A stretch of DNA of 53,439 nucleotides from Gammaproteobacteria bacterium Ga0077536 (GTDB taxonomy: Bacteria > Pseudomonadota > Gammaproteobacteria > Ga0077536). The DNA lies in NCBI GenBank assembly GCA_001464935.1, contig LNEL01000027.1:1-53439 (forward strand), given 5' to 3'. The notes under the pieces were generated by a model that was not told the origin of the DNA, ran no database searches, and was given only the letters and a program-made list of their open reading frames with translations. A program made the translations under genes and the position numbers. Of the stretch, positions 53,100-53,439 are shown one piece after another; position 1 is the first letter of the stretch, and each line of letters opens with the position of its first letter.

Positions 53100-53439
53100 G
53101 TGCCGACCATCACGCTGCCCGACGGCAGCCAGCGCTCCTTCCCGCAACCGGTCAGTGTGGCTGACATCGCGTCGTCGATCGGCGCCGGCCTTGCGCGTGC
53201 CGCGTTGGCTGGCCGCGTCAACGGCAAGGTTGTCGATACCTCCCACGTGGTCGACGAAGATGCCGCCATCAGCATCATCACCGCCAGGGACGCTGACGGT
53301 CTCGAGGTCATCCGGCACAGCACGGCGCACCTGCTCGCCCAGGCCGTGAAGGCGCTGTTCCCGACGGCGCAGGTCACGATCGGGCCGGTGATCGAGGACG
53401 GCTTCTACTACGATTTCTCCTATGAACGGCCCTTCACGC
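53100..53439 (+). CDS. thrS: threonyl-tRNA synthetase, N-terminal part (cut by window end)
   Basis: The first 113 codons of ThrS, which charges tRNA-Thr. The TGS domain is at the start ([35 protein letters not shown]), followed by the start of the editing domain with [16 protein letters not shown] and [13 protein letters not shown]. The GTG at 53100 has GGAG eight bases upstream and gives the usual MPxITLPDG start. An in-frame ATG at 53052 would add 16 residues with no family match. The frame is open to the last base. infC, rpmI and rplT commonly follow in related genomes. Confidence 0.95.
   Translation, partial: MPTITLPDGSQRSFPQPVSVADIASSIGAGLARAALAGRVNGKVVDTSHVVDEDAAISIITARDADGLEVIRHSTAHLLAQAVKALFPTAQVTIGPVIEDGFYYDFSYERPFT

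Overview
The window is GC-rich bacterial chromosome, densely coded on both strands, with many GTG starts. Several traits point to a Gammaproteobacterium: a class II ribonucleotide reductase split into NrdJa and NrdJb as in Pseudomonas, a wbpV-wbpL-wbpM-like surface-sugar block, a proteobacterial-type PEP-CTERM tail, an FNR/ANR box before hemN, and tRNA-Val next to thrS. The order cannot be fixed from the sequence alone. No phage, insertion sequence, CRISPR array or rRNA is seen.

Region by region. (1) Positions 64-14329, all on the plus strand, form a surface polysaccharide (O-antigen-like) cluster: sugar epimerase, methyltransferase, three glycosyltransferases joined by ATGA overlaps, a broken asparagine-synthase-like amidotransferase, a patch of three repeats, another glycosyltransferase, then WbpV-, WbpL- and WbpM-like proteins that would make and load the first amino sugar onto undecaprenyl phosphate, and GalU. 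(2) 14355-16150: a small acidic protein and the nucleotide nucleosidase PpnN. (3) 16401-20708 (minus): an ABC ATPase, an FtsX-type permease and an AttH/CrtC-like lipocalin protein in one overlapping operon. (4) 21026-30851: a guanidine utilisation operon headed by a sigma-54 promoter and a guanidine-I riboswitch, encoding an ABC importer, a two-protein carboxyguanidine deiminase, a biotin carboxylase and allophanate hydrolase. Together they would import guanidine, carboxylate it and release its three nitrogens as ammonia. (5) 30880-39859: a PEP-CTERM GDSL hydrolase, a class II glutamine amidotransferase, MscS, AmtB behind its own sigma-54 promoter, a broken family 2 glycosyltransferase, a flippase-like membrane protein, a metallo-beta-lactamase-fold hydrolase, a queuosine precursor transporter and a small secreted protein. 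(6) 39986-47633: a large MscK-type channel, hemN with an FNR/ANR box, and nrdJa-nrdJb. (7) 47930-53439: an elongation factor G paralogue, a long intergenic stretch with a possible structured RNA, tRNA-Asn, uvrB, tRNA-Val and the start of thrS.

Most striking: the guanidine operon appears to be under two controls, sigma-54/nitrogen status and a guanidine riboswitch. A second sigma-54 promoter with nearly the same core drives the ammonium transporter 13 kb away, so the window links guanidine breakdown to ammonium uptake. Two genes (the AsnB-like amidotransferase and the family 2 glycosyltransferase) each lack about 20-26 bases of a conserved motif and are frameshifted; these are either true pseudogenes or assembly errors. 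Repeats sit in three intergenic regions.
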